Assembly (NCBI GenBank): GCA_020849895.1
Contig: JADZFN010000026.1
Location: 1-53,111, forward strand
Source of the DNA: Verrucomicrobiia bacterium
Lineage (GTDB): Bacteria > Verrucomicrobiota > Verrucomicrobiia > JABWAM01
Direction of reading: 5' to 3'
DNA length: 53,111 bases
Shown: positions 1-6,148 of the stretch, in pieces
Position numbering within the stretch: the stretch's first letter is position 1
Layout of the letters: the number at the start of each line of letters is the position of its first letter
The notes under the pieces: model-generated
The model's database searches: none
What the model was told of the DNA's origin: nothing
What the model saw: only the letters and a program-made list of their open reading frames with translations
Program-made: the position numbers and the translations under genes

Positions 1-145
1 AGCCTTCGCGGGTCGCCCCGATCTGCACTTCCGTGCCGTCGGAGAAGCGGAGCAGGAGGTCGCGGCACAAGCCGCGCGCGTCGGGACGGCACATGACCCG
101 CGCGACGGTCTTGCCCACGAAATCGAGTTGGAGGTCATCCGCCAT
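1..145 (-). CDS. Phage-region protein, N-terminal part only (runs off the left edge)
   Basis: An open frame begins with ATG at 145 and reads leftward out of the window, giving 48 residues that start MADDLQLDFVGKTVARV. A GGGAGA ribosome-binding site sits about 7 nt before the ATG. It follows the head morphogenesis gene on the same strand, in the position where late structural or assembly genes of tailed phages lie. The visible part alternates charged and hydrophobic residues like a small globular protein. I do not recognise the family, and the rest lies outside the window. Confidence 0.5.
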   Translation of the reverse strand, partial: MADDLQLDFVGKTVARVMCRPDARGLCRDLLLRFSDGTEVQIGATREG

Positions 146-208
146 GAAGAAATCTCCCAAAGAGTTGCTGGAAGCGATCGAGGCCGCCGAGCGCGGCAAG
201 GGGAACGC

Positions 209-346
209 TCATGGCTTGACAGCGCGGGAGCGCGGTGAGAGGGTGTGGGCAGACATCGGCGGGATGAAGGGATCAGGCCTGGCGTTGCTTTTCACCCGTC
301 GTAACCGAGCGGCCGGGCGTATCGGTTCCTGGATGTCCTGTTTCAT
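209..346 (-). CDS. Small phage ORF overlapping the head-protein stop
   Basis: A 45-codon frame (starts MKQDIQEPIRPAARLRR) begins with an ATG that overlaps the head-gene stop as ATGA, with GGGGAG just upstream. That is the usual coupling of packed phage genes. A further 25-codon frame at 135-212 overlaps its stop in the same way. No family is recognised. The opposite strand carries a competing frame from 144 (starts MKKSPKELLEAIEAAERG) with its own GGAGG, so which strand codes here is not settled. Confidence 0.32.
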   Translation of the reverse strand: MKQDIQEPIRPAARLRRVKSNARPDPFIPPMSAHTLSPRSRAVKP

Positions 347-1572
347 GGGGACTCTCCCCGCGCGTAGAGACGCGCCCCCGAGCGGTAACGCTGGGCGTAG
401 GCCTCGTTCGACGTAAAGGCCGTGTAGTCGAGCCAGCGGCCCCGGTCGAAGCGCGCGGCGAAGATGAGCGGACGGTCCTTCCCCGCCGTCTCGAACGTGT
501 CGAGATAGACGCGCTCCAGGAACACGCGGCCGGTCGTGGGATTGCGGTACGGCAGCAGCCAGATCTCCGCGGGGTCCTCGACGAGGCCGCGCAGCCCCCC
601 GACGACCCGGAAGCGCGCCTCGCCCGCGCCCTTTTCCGCAAGATGCCGCAGGAGATTGGGCCCGATGGTTTCAGCGACCCCGAGCGGGTTCGTGATCGCG
701 TTGGGCTTGTCGGGATCGAGGCGGTTTGCGGCGGCGATGTCGCGGGCGAGTTGCTCGGGATGCCTGCCCTCCGCGCGGATCGGCGCGGGCGCGGGACGCG
801 GCGCCGGAAGCGGATCCGTCGCGGCGGGAATCCTCGGCAGGAGGTTCGTGATCTTCCTTGCCTCGATCTCGGAACGCGAGACGGCGTCGCGCCAGCCGAA
901 GAGCGAGATGGCGGAGTTGTTCACGCGCACGAACCGCCCGTCCCTGTCGCGCTCGATGCCGCTCTCGGGCGGCATGAAGGGGTGCGCGGCGGCGCCGGTG
1001 AGCTCCGAGTAGCCGGTGGTGAAGAGCTGCTCGGCGCTGAGGACCTCGTCGCCAGGGGCGACCTCCTCGCGGGCGACCGGCTCCCAGTCGCACGAGCAGT
1101 TGAAGCCGTTCGGGAGGTCCCAGGCATCCTCCAGCTTGAAGATTCTGCCGTGGAGGGCCTCGTGCTCGGGGCGGGGCACCTCGGGCTCGAAGCGCGCGCC
1201 GTGGACGTAGCGGACGAAGGGAAAATCCTCCTTCACCTGCTCCTGCTGGATGCGCCGGCCGGCGCCGTAGGCGAGGCGCACGTTTTGCGTGGCGATGAGC
1301 TCGGCCTGGACGGAGCCCATCGAGCCGCCGAAGACCTTCTGCAGGTCCTCGCGCATGTCGACGTAGCTGCGGCCCCGCGCCATCCCGTCGGCAAGGACCT
1401 GGAGCGCGTCGCGGAGCTGGTCCTCGTTGTTCTGGTAGCGCGCGTAGAAGGAGACGAGCCGGGCCTGCTCGAAGAGGTCCCCCATCTCCGCCAGGACGTT
1501 GGCGGGGACCGGCGCCTTCGCCTGGAGCGCGGCGATGGCCTCGGCAAAGGGGAGTGGCTTCGAGGAGATCAC
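343..1572 (-). CDS. Phage head morphogenesis protein (SPP1 gp7 / Mu gpF-like) with C-terminal PBECR-type domain
   Basis: This is a minor capsid protein thought to act with the portal during head assembly. Residues ~1-200 resemble the SPP1 gp7/Mu F domain: a helical N-terminus, then HEALHGRIF and the family signature NGFNCSC at residues 155-161. Residues ~280-409 resemble the barnase/EndoU/colicin/RelE-like (PBECR) domain often fused to this family, seen in DPAEIWLLPY, a Lys/Arg-rich strand and a final tyrosine-rich strand. The GTG at 1572 is chosen because the portal fragment stops at 1608 and 1584-1612 is low-complexity sequence. The longer open frame upstream is a shadow. Length ~409 residues is normal for a two-domain member. 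Nuclease activity is inferred from family only. Confidence 0.82.
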   Translation of the reverse strand: MISSKPLPFAEAIAALQAKAPVPANVLAEMGDLFEQARLVSFYARYQNNEDQLRDALQVLADGMARGRSYVDMREDLQKVFGGSMGSVQAELIATQNVRLAYGAGRRIQQEQVKEDFPFVRYVHGARFEPEVPRPEHEALHGRIFKLEDAWDLPNGFNCSCDWEPVAREEVAPGDEVLSAEQLFTTGYSELTGAAAHPFMPPESGIERDRDGRFVRVNNSAISLFGWRDAVSRSEIEARKITNLLPRIPAATDPLPAPRPAPAPIRAEGRHPEQLARDIAAANRLDPDKPNAITNPLGVAETIGPNLLRHLAEKGAGEARFRVVGGLRGLVEDPAEIWLLPYRNPTTGRVFLERVYLDTFETAGKDRPLIFAARFDRGRWLDYTAFTSNEAYAQRYRSGARLYARGESP

Positions 1573-1607
1573 GAAGAATTGCCGATGTGCGATTTCCAAT
1601 TTCCGAT

Positions 1608-2110
1608 TTACGGAGCTGAGGCGGAGGCCCCGCGGCTCCGCGCGTCGTCCACGGCGTTCGCGGCGGCCGTGGCGATGGCCTCGGCGGCCCTGGGCGTGCC
1701 CTGCGGGCGCGCGCCCTGCACGAACCGCGCGAGGAAATCGGGGAGGTCGCGGCTCTCGACGGCAAAGCGACTGAGGCGCGCGGCATCGCCCTGGAAGTCG
1801 GCTTTCAGGGCGCTTGCAGCGGCCTCGACGAGGGGCTGCTGCGCTTCCACCCGGGTGCCCGGGCCGGGTGAGCCGTGAGCTCGGGACAGGCGGTTGGAGA
1901 GGATCGCCTCCGGCGGCACGAACGGCGCCTGCGGCTTCGCCGCCACCTGGTAGCCGAGCTTCTCGCTGAGCTCGGCGGGATCCATCCCGTAGCCGGCCTG
2001 GCTGAGCTTGAGGGCGAGGTCGGCGAGCTTGGCGGGGTCGGTCTCCTCGTTCGCGGCGAGCGCGAAGTATGCCAGAGGCTGCTCGCCCTCGGCCAGGAGG
2101 CCCGCGGCGC
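1608..2110 (-). pseudogene. Mu gp29-like portal protein (DUF935), C-terminal fragment
   Basis: The minus strand encodes the C-terminal ~165 residues of a DUF935-type portal. The ordered segment PLAYFALAANEET...LADLALKLSQAG...LSEKLGY matches the family's end, and an Ala-rich helical tail follows. Going upstream, the frame stays open past ~2110 but stops looking like protein exactly where a plus-strand gene begins to look real. The first roughly two thirds of the portal is therefore missing. It lies directly upstream of the head protein, the standard portal-then-F order. Either a prophage deletion or an assembly join explains the truncation. Confidence 0.65.
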
Positions 2111-2216
2111 GGACCTTTCCGTGCTCGGCGTGACGGTGGTCCAGGACGAGACCTTCTTCGTCGACCCGAAGGTCGAGGACCTCGACGGCCGCCAGGAAAC
2201 GAAGGAGGCCGCATGA
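2106..2216 (+). pseudogene. C-terminal remnant of an early phage gene, possibly Mu Gam-like
   Basis: About 36 residues ending in VVQDETFFVDPKVEDLDG and a stop at 2214-2216 look like a genuine protein tail. The next gene starts inside its stop (ATGA, 2213-2216). The pattern of a small strand followed by an aromatic-Val-Asp/Lys-Pro end recalls the C-terminus of Mu Gam-like host-nuclease inhibitors. That would fit the downstream early genes, but the assignment is tentative. Its 5' part is missing because the sequence switches here to the minus-strand portal gene. Confidence 0.4.
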
Positions 2217-2431
2217 GCAGACCCTGCTGCAGCGCCTTGGGTCAGTGCTGGGAACACGTCGGCAAGGGACTCCGGGCCGTCACGCTGTTCAACTTCAAGA
2301 CTCACCGCGAGCGGATCGCCACCGTGCTGTTCTCGGGCGAACACGCGAAGCGGGGCGTCGTCGTGAACTTCTGCCCGTTCTGCGGGAAGCGGATCAAGAT
2401 CGAACCCGTTCGGAAAGCGAGGGCCGCATGA
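2213..2431 (+). CDS. Small phage protein with CPFCG zinc-ribbon half
   Basis: This is a 72-residue protein starting MSRPCCSALGQCWEHV, with ATG overlapping the previous stop (ATGA). It contains an N-terminal Cys cluster (CC...C) and a C-terminal CPFCGKRIKIEP knuckle, so one zinc site from two half-motifs is plausible. Small CPFCG proteins are common in early regions of tailed phages, where their role is mostly unknown. It overlaps the next gene by four bases and belongs to the same plus-strand operon. Confidence 0.68.
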   Translation: MSRPCCSALGQCWEHVGKGLRAVTLFNFKTHRERIATVLFSGEHAKRGVVVNFCPFCGKRIKIEPVRKARAA

Positions 2432-2682
2432 GCTTCCCGATCCGCATCGAGATCAAGGTGCGCGAGTACGGCGGAACGTATATCGCGCGGGCAGCCGGTT
2501 GGAACTGCACGGCCTCGTGCACCGCGAACGACGATCTGGCTGCCGAGGCGTGCGCCGTGAAACTGCTGAAGCGTCAGCGCGGCTGGAAGGGCGCGCGCTG
2601 GCAAATCGTCTACGTCGGCCCGGCCTGGCAACTGAGAGTCTGGCCGAAGGGTGAGCCTCCGTCCGATCCGTACGCCCCGTAG
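2428..2682 (+). CDS. Uncharacterised small phage protein, paralogue of the next gene
   Basis: This 84-residue protein starts MSFPIRIEIKVREYGG. It reads as beta strand, ARAAGW, a helix (DLAAEACAVKLLKR), then WQIVYVGP and a final strand. The same order (strand, ARGW, helix, VYIGP, strand) recurs in the gene immediately downstream, which suggests an old tandem duplication. No family is recognised and no catalytic motif is visible. Its start overlaps the upstream stop by four bases. Confidence 0.65.
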   Translation: MSFPIRIEIKVREYGGTYIARAAGWNCTASCTANDDLAAEACAVKLLKRQRGWKGARWQIVYVGPAWQLRVWPKGEPPSDPYAP

Positions 2683-2684
2683 CC

Positions 2685-2963
2685 ATGCCCGCTGCCGAAC
2701 CCATCGCCGTTGTGGACATCGTGCTCACCGAGGAGCCGAACGGCCGCTGGCGCGCGCGGGGCTGGGACCACGTCGTCCGCCGCATGCGGAACCCTCACGC
2801 GGCCGTGAATGTCCTGGTGAACCAGCTCTTCACCAGGAACCGCGCCACGCGCTCGGAGACCGTCTACATCGGCCCCGGCACGAACTACGGCCAGGCAGGG
2901 CTGTACCAGTGCCGCCTCTTCCGTGAACCGCAGCAACTGCAGCAACTGAAAGGAGAATCATGA
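2685..2963 (+). CDS. Uncharacterised small phage protein, paralogue of the previous gene
   Basis: This is a 92-residue protein starting MPAAEPIAVVDIVLTEEPNG. It shares the layout of its upstream neighbour: an N-terminal strand, RARGWDHV, a helix with NPHAAVNVLVNQLF, and TVYIGP. It ends in a Gln-rich tail (PQQLQQLKGES) containing the Shine-Dalgarno AAAGGAG for the next gene, which starts at 2960 inside this stop. Function is unknown. Confidence 0.65.
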   Translation: MPAAEPIAVVDIVLTEEPNGRWRARGWDHVVRRMRNPHAAVNVLVNQLFTRNRATRSETVYIGPGTNYGQAGLYQCRLFREPQQLQQLKGES

Positions 2964-3220
2964 ACACGCCCGTATTCGTTCTCTCTCTCGTCGTCGCCGG
3001 GATCGCCTTGTGGCTCCACGGTTACCGCGTCGCGCGCCGCCATCCGCCGCGCCTCCGGTGCCCGCGCGAGGATTTCCTCGACCCAGACCTTTACCAAGCG
3101 TTGCGGCGGCGCAACCGCGTCGCGCGCCGCTTCCTCCGTGCCTGGTCGGCGCTCCGCGGGCCTCCCCCGTGCCGCCCAGGTGACTTCATAGACCCGGACC
3201 TCCACCAGGCAATGCGATGA
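2960..3220 (+). CDS. Small single-span membrane protein with a duplicated DF[LI]DPDL motif
   Basis: The 86 residues start with a hydrophobic segment (residues ~5-20, VFVLSLVVAGIALWLHG), followed by a basic cytoplasm-type stretch. An 11-residue motif occurs twice: DFLDPDLYQAL near residue 38 and DFIDPDLHQAM near the end. Each is preceded by a Pro/Arg/Cys-rich segment. The start has a clear AAAGGAG upstream and overlaps the preceding gene. It lies just before a secreted 3D-domain protein, so a role at the envelope or in lysis is possible but unproven. Confidence 0.6.
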   Translation: MNTPVFVLSLVVAGIALWLHGYRVARRHPPRLRCPREDFLDPDLYQALRRRNRVARRFLRAWSALRGPPPCRPGDFIDPDLHQAMR

Positions 3221-3702
3221 ACCTCGATTCAATCCTGCCCATGGAGGCTCCCGTTCTCACCGTTCAGGTCCGCAGGGCGCTCGTGTTATGGATCTGGGCG
3301 AGCATCGTTCTCCTTTGTGGCGTGGCGCGCGGGGAGGAGCCGCGGAGGGAAGCCGCGAAATCTCGCATCTTTCAGGCGCGGGTCACTTACTACGAGCCGC
3401 GCTCCTGCCCGTACGGAAATGTCACGTCGACCGGCCGTTACGCGACTGAGGGAGTCACGGTCGCGGTCGATCCCCGGGTGATCCCGTACGGTTCGCGCGT
3501 GCGGATCGCCGCGCTCGATGGCCTCGTCGGCGATGGGTGGTTCCTGGCCCAAGACACCGGCAGCGCCGTGAAGAGCCGCAAAGCCTCGCGCCGCTGGGGC
3601 TCCCGCGCCCCCGTGGTCGACGTCTACGTCGCCTCGGCCTCGAAGCTCCGCCGCATCGAACGCGCTGCCCCCATGTTCTGCATGGTGGAGGTACACCAAT
3701 GA
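3217..3702 (+). CDS. Secreted 3D-domain protein (double-psi beta-barrel, endolysin-like)
   Basis: The protein has 161 residues. An N-terminal hydrophobic segment (residues ~20-37, LVLWIWASIVLLCGVARG) looks like a signal peptide or signal anchor. The rest is a 3D (Asp-Asp-Asp) barrel with VAVDPRVIPYGSRV, FLAQDTGSAVK and VVDVYVASASKL, which supply the three conserved aspartates of the MltA/Rpf-type fold. Such proteins usually cleave peptidoglycan glycan strands, so a phage lysis or wall-remodelling role is likely. An internal ATG at 3241 is an alternative start. The stop overlaps the next start (ATGA). Confidence 0.72.
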   Translation: MNLDSILPMEAPVLTVQVRRALVLWIWASIVLLCGVARGEEPRREAAKSRIFQARVTYYEPRSCPYGNVTSTGRYATEGVTVAVDPRVIPYGSRVRIAALDGLVGDGWFLAQDTGSAVKSRKASRRWGSRAPVVDVYVASASKLRRIERAAPMFCMVEVHQ

Positions 3703-4163
3703 CCCGCCTCCAACGCAACGCGTACTGGAAGCTCTGGCAGGCTGTCTGCCGGGCCCAGGGCTGGTCTCCCCAGGATGACGAGCGCCGCCATGCGATCCAC
3801 CGCGAGGCGCTCGGCCAGGAGAAGTCCTCGAACGACTTCACGAACGCCGACCTCGACCAAATCTTCCCCCTTATGCGTCGCCTGTCCGGAAGCGACCTCG
3901 TCGACAGCCAGGTCCAACTCGACGACTACGAGCGCGGCGGCGATCCCGGCGAGCGCCGTCGCCTTCTCTGGAGGATCAACAAGCTCGCCCTCGACCTGGC
4001 CTACGTCCGTTCAATTTGCGCTGCGCTCTACAAGACCACCAATTGGGAGCGCCTGCCGATCCCGCAACTCACGAACCTGCGGAACACCCTGGCCAACCGT
4101 GCCCGCCAGCACCGCGCCGCCGAGCCCGTCCATGCCGACCTCGACTCCAACCAGCCCTTCTGA
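3699..4163 (+). CDS. Phage early protein, possibly gp16/GemA-like (DUF1018)
   Basis: A helical 154-residue protein starts MTRLQRNAYWKLWQAVC. The segment HREALGQEKSSNDFTNADLDQIFPLMRRL resembles the Mu gp16/GemA pattern, in which a residue near 'GK-S...LT.AEL..V' closes a small helical domain. A second helical half follows (LLWRINKLALDLAYV). In Mu-like phages GemA lies at the end of the early operon and affects host gyrase and gene expression, and the position here fits. The ATG overlaps the preceding stop, and the 3' end overlaps the next gene by 32 bases. The family assignment is moderate. Confidence 0.6.
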   Translation: MTRLQRNAYWKLWQAVCRAQGWSPQDDERRHAIHREALGQEKSSNDFTNADLDQIFPLMRRLSGSDLVDSQVQLDDYERGGDPGERRRLLWRINKLALDLAYVRSICAALYKTTNWERLPIPQLTNLRNTLANRARQHRAAEPVHADLDSNQPF

Positions 4164-4539
4164 CCTGAAGGAGCTGGCCTCCCGGGTGGAGATCTACCTG
4201 CTCGCCCGGGCCGACTGGGTTCCCGTCGTGGACCTGGTCAGCCACTTCGGGGTCCGCGAACGGCTCCTCCGCGCCGACGAGGCCAGCGGTCGCGCCGGGC
4301 TCATGGATGGGTTCGCCGTCTCCTCCCCGAAGGGCTTCAAGCACGCCAGCCTAGTCAGCACCGACGAATGGCTGGCCATCAAACACCGCCTTCAGCGCCA
4401 CGCCGTCTCCGAGATCCGCAAGCTGAGGACCTGGGTGAAGGCTCGTCACAACTGTCTGAAGGGCCTGCGACCCGAGATCGTCGAACGCCACACGGGCCAG
4501 ATCCTGCTCCCGCTTCCCGCCGTCCAGCAGGCCGCCTGA
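4132..4539 (+). CDS. Winged-helix-like phage protein, last gene before the repeats
   Basis: The protein has 135 residues. The N-terminal half (KELASRVEIYLLARADWVPVVDLVSHFGVRERLL...) reads as helix, helix-turn-helix and wing, ending in SSPKGFKHASLVSTDEWLAI. The C-terminal half is a basic helix (RLQRHAVSEIRKLRTWVKAR). This suggests DNA binding, perhaps a late-gene activator in the place of Mor in Mu, though sequence identity to Mor is not visible to me. The three direct repeats that begin 26 bases after its stop are an obvious candidate target. Confidence 0.55.
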   Translation: MPTSTPTSPSDLKELASRVEIYLLARADWVPVVDLVSHFGVRERLLRADEASGRAGLMDGFAVSSPKGFKHASLVSTDEWLAIKHRLQRHAVSEIRKLRTWVKARHNCLKGLRPEIVERHTGQILLPLPAVQQAA

Positions 4540-4564
4540 AAGCCCTCTGCCGCGCCTCGGCAGG

Positions 4565-4660
4565 GCAGGATCAAACCCTTGTCAAAACGGCCCCCGGCGG
4601 CCAAAAAGCAGGATCAAACCCTTGTCAAAACGCCAGTTTCGACCCCAGGTGGATCAAACC
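4565..4660 (+). repeat. Three phased direct repeats (GGATCAAACC core) at the prophage edge
   Basis: A 25-base unit with core GGATCAAACCCTTGTCAAAA occurs exactly twice (4565-4589 and 4608-4632). A third, partial copy of the GGATCAAACC core sits at 4651-4660. Core starts are 43 and 40 bases apart, about four helical turns, so all face the same side of the DNA. This is how operator arrays, iterons and the transposase-binding ends of Mu-like phages look. No gene is needed to explain 4540-4791 otherwise. Confidence 0.7.
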
Positions 4661-4791
4661 TCCAGATCGGCGCGCCCGGCCAGAAAAACGGCCTCTCCCG
4701 CTCTGAAATCCCGCGTCCTACCGCATCCTCCCGCCTAATTTCACGCAGCTCAGACCTCCTGGCAAAGCTCTGCAGGGCTCCGAGCGAAGCA

Positions 4792-4869
4792 TGGTCGGGC
4801 TGGAGGGATTTGAACCCTCGACCTCTTGGTCCCGAACCAAGCGCGCTAGCCAAACTGCGCTACAGCCCG
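4792..4869 (-). tRNA. tRNA-Pro (anticodon CGG)
   Basis: The minus strand folds as a complete tRNA: acceptor CGGGCTG/CAGCCCG, D stem GCGC/GCGC with a 10-base loop, anticodon stem CTTGG/CCAAG with loop TTCGGGA (anticodon CGG), variable AGGTC, T stem GAGGG/CCCTC with loop TTCAAAT, discriminator A and an encoded CCA at 4792-4794. The total is 78 nt. It reads proline codon CCG. Its 3' end faces the prophage remnant, the orientation expected of a tRNA used as an integration site, but no duplicated 3' end is visible inside the window. Confidence 0.96.
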
Positions 4870-5206
4870 AAGAGAAAACTCAGTCTGTCGCAGGACGCTC
4901 TTCGACGCAAGAAGGATTTGCCGTCTTTTGGGATCCTTCAGGTACATCGTGACCCCCCCCCCCCCCCTTGGGAAACTGAAGGTGGTGAATCAAGCTGGGA
5001 TGGAGCGGTACGATCATGAAGCTTGAAAAGGGGCCGTCCTTTTGATCCCGCGTTCCATCAGACAGTCATAGTCCATCCCAATATCCAAAGGACGGATCCC
5101 TTTCTCGATCCTCTCGTCTCGCGGGGGAGGTCTTCTTCCCGGGTGGCCAAGGAACAGGGACGAAATTGCGGCTCGCGAGGACGCGAGTCTTTCGGCCCAG
5201 CGAACT
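4870..5206. other. Gene-free spacer with C15 run and one copy of a 34-bp dispersed repeat
   Basis: No coding frame here looks like protein. It holds a run of 15 C residues at 4953-4967, directly followed by a 34-bp repeat (4970-5003) whose inverted partner is at 33775-33808. A small stem (CTCGCG, 4-base loop, CGCGAG) lies near 5174-5189, close to the end of the dehydrogenase gene, but without a convincing T run. Confidence 0.5.
4970..5003 (+). repeat. 34-bp dispersed repeat, copy A
   Basis: The sequence begins GGGAAACTGAAGGTGGTGAA and ends CAAGCTGGGATGG. It matches the reverse complement of 33775-33808 at 33 of 34 positions (T/C difference at position 21). Both copies are intergenic. It starts two bases after the C15 run. 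Confidence 0.8.
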
Positions 5207-6118
5207 TCAGCGGACGCGGGGGAGGCCGCGGCCGCCGCGGCCGCGGAACGTGAGTTCCGCGATCCCTGACTTGTCGAGCTCGCCAAGCCCCGCGCGCGTC
5301 ATCCGCGCATACTGGTGCGCGGTCGCGGCGGCGAGCGGCAGGGTGAGTCGCGCCCTTCGGCCAAGGGCGAGCGCGATCCCCGAGTCTTTCGCAGCGTGCG
5401 TCGCCGAGAACCAGCACGCGTGTTCACGGTTCTGCATGTCGGCGCCGTCCGTCTCGAGGACGCGCGAGGCGGCGCCGGTCTGGGCAAAGACTTCGCGGAG
5501 CAGGTCGAGGTCGAGTCCGAGCGCGCTGCCGAGGGCGAGGCCTTCCGCGAGCCCGGCGGTATTGATGTTCATCACCATGTTCACGAGCGCCTTCACCTGA
5601 GCGGCGCGCCCGGCGGGGCCGATGTAGCGCGGCGCGGGCGAGAGGGCCTTGAGCACGGGCAGAAGCGTGGCGAACGTCGTACGCGCGCCGCCGCACATCA
5701 AGTAGAGCGTCCCTTGTCGCGCCTGGGCGATGCTGCTGGCCATGCACGCCTCCAGCGTTCGCGCCCCGGCGCGCCGGGCGAGCCGTTCAATTTCGACGTG
5801 GACCGAAGGGGTGACGGTTGCGCAGTTGATGAACGCGCGTCCGCGCGCGCCGCGGAGGAGGCTGTCGCCCCGCGGCGCGAAGATCGCGCGCATTGCGCGG
5901 TCGTCGCTCACCACGGTGAGCACCGTGTCCGCGCTCGCAGTGACTTCCGCGAGGGCGGCCGGCGCGCGCGCGCCGAGTTCGGAAGCGAGCGCGCGCGCGA
6001 CCTCCGGGCGCGAGTCGAACACCGCGGCGACGGCGAAGCCGCGGTCCTTGAGGCGGCGGGCCATGTTGGCGCCCATGCGTCCGACGCCGACGAATCCGAG
6101 GCTGGGTTTATTCTTCAT
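5207..6118 (-). CDS. NAD(P)-dependent beta-hydroxyacid dehydrogenase (3-hydroxyisobutyrate dehydrogenase family)
   Basis: The 303-residue protein is a typical length. The N-terminal Rossmann motif GFVGVGRMGANMARRL (residues ~8-23) binds NAD(P). A substrate-loop region (ACMASSIAQARQGTL, near 123-137) takes the place of the usual DAPVSGG signature and departs clearly from it. The catalytic lysine lies in QVKALVNMVMN, and the C-terminal helical domain contains the K/D pair of AAKDSGIAL. The family reduces or oxidises small 3-hydroxy acids, including tartronate semialdehyde, 3-hydroxyisobutyrate and succinic semialdehyde, and the substrate cannot be read here. It lies 30 bases after the HTH-MBL gene on the same strand, so the two are probably co-transcribed. 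Confidence 0.85.
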   Translation of the reverse strand: MKNKPSLGFVGVGRMGANMARRLKDRGFAVAAVFDSRPEVARALASELGARAPAALAEVTASADTVLTVVSDDRAMRAIFAPRGDSLLRGARGRAFINCATVTPSVHVEIERLARRAGARTLEACMASSIAQARQGTLYLMCGGARTTFATLLPVLKALSPAPRYIGPAGRAAQVKALVNMVMNINTAGLAEGLALGSALGLDLDLLREVFAQTGAASRVLETDGADMQNREHACWFSATHAAKDSGIALALGRRARLTLPLAAATAHQYARMTRAGLGELDKSGIAELTFRGRGGRGLPRVR

Positions 6119-6148
6119 TTTCAGGAAGCGGACGAAAGCGCCGCATCT

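Noticed and set aside
144-416. Plus-strand frame starting MKKSPKELLEAIEAAERG with GGAGG upstream
   Set aside because: The first ~50 residues look plausible, but the second half is antisense to the head gene, and three overlapping minus-strand frames compete. Not enough to call it.
1-4660. A functional, complete prophage
   Set aside because: No integrase or transposase, repressor, terminase or tail gene is present, and two genes are truncated at one junction.
4579-5019. 146-codon plus-strand frame through the tRNA
   Set aside because: It contains GWRDLNPRPLGPEPSALAKL, the well-known false translation of an antisense tRNA, and has no other protein features.
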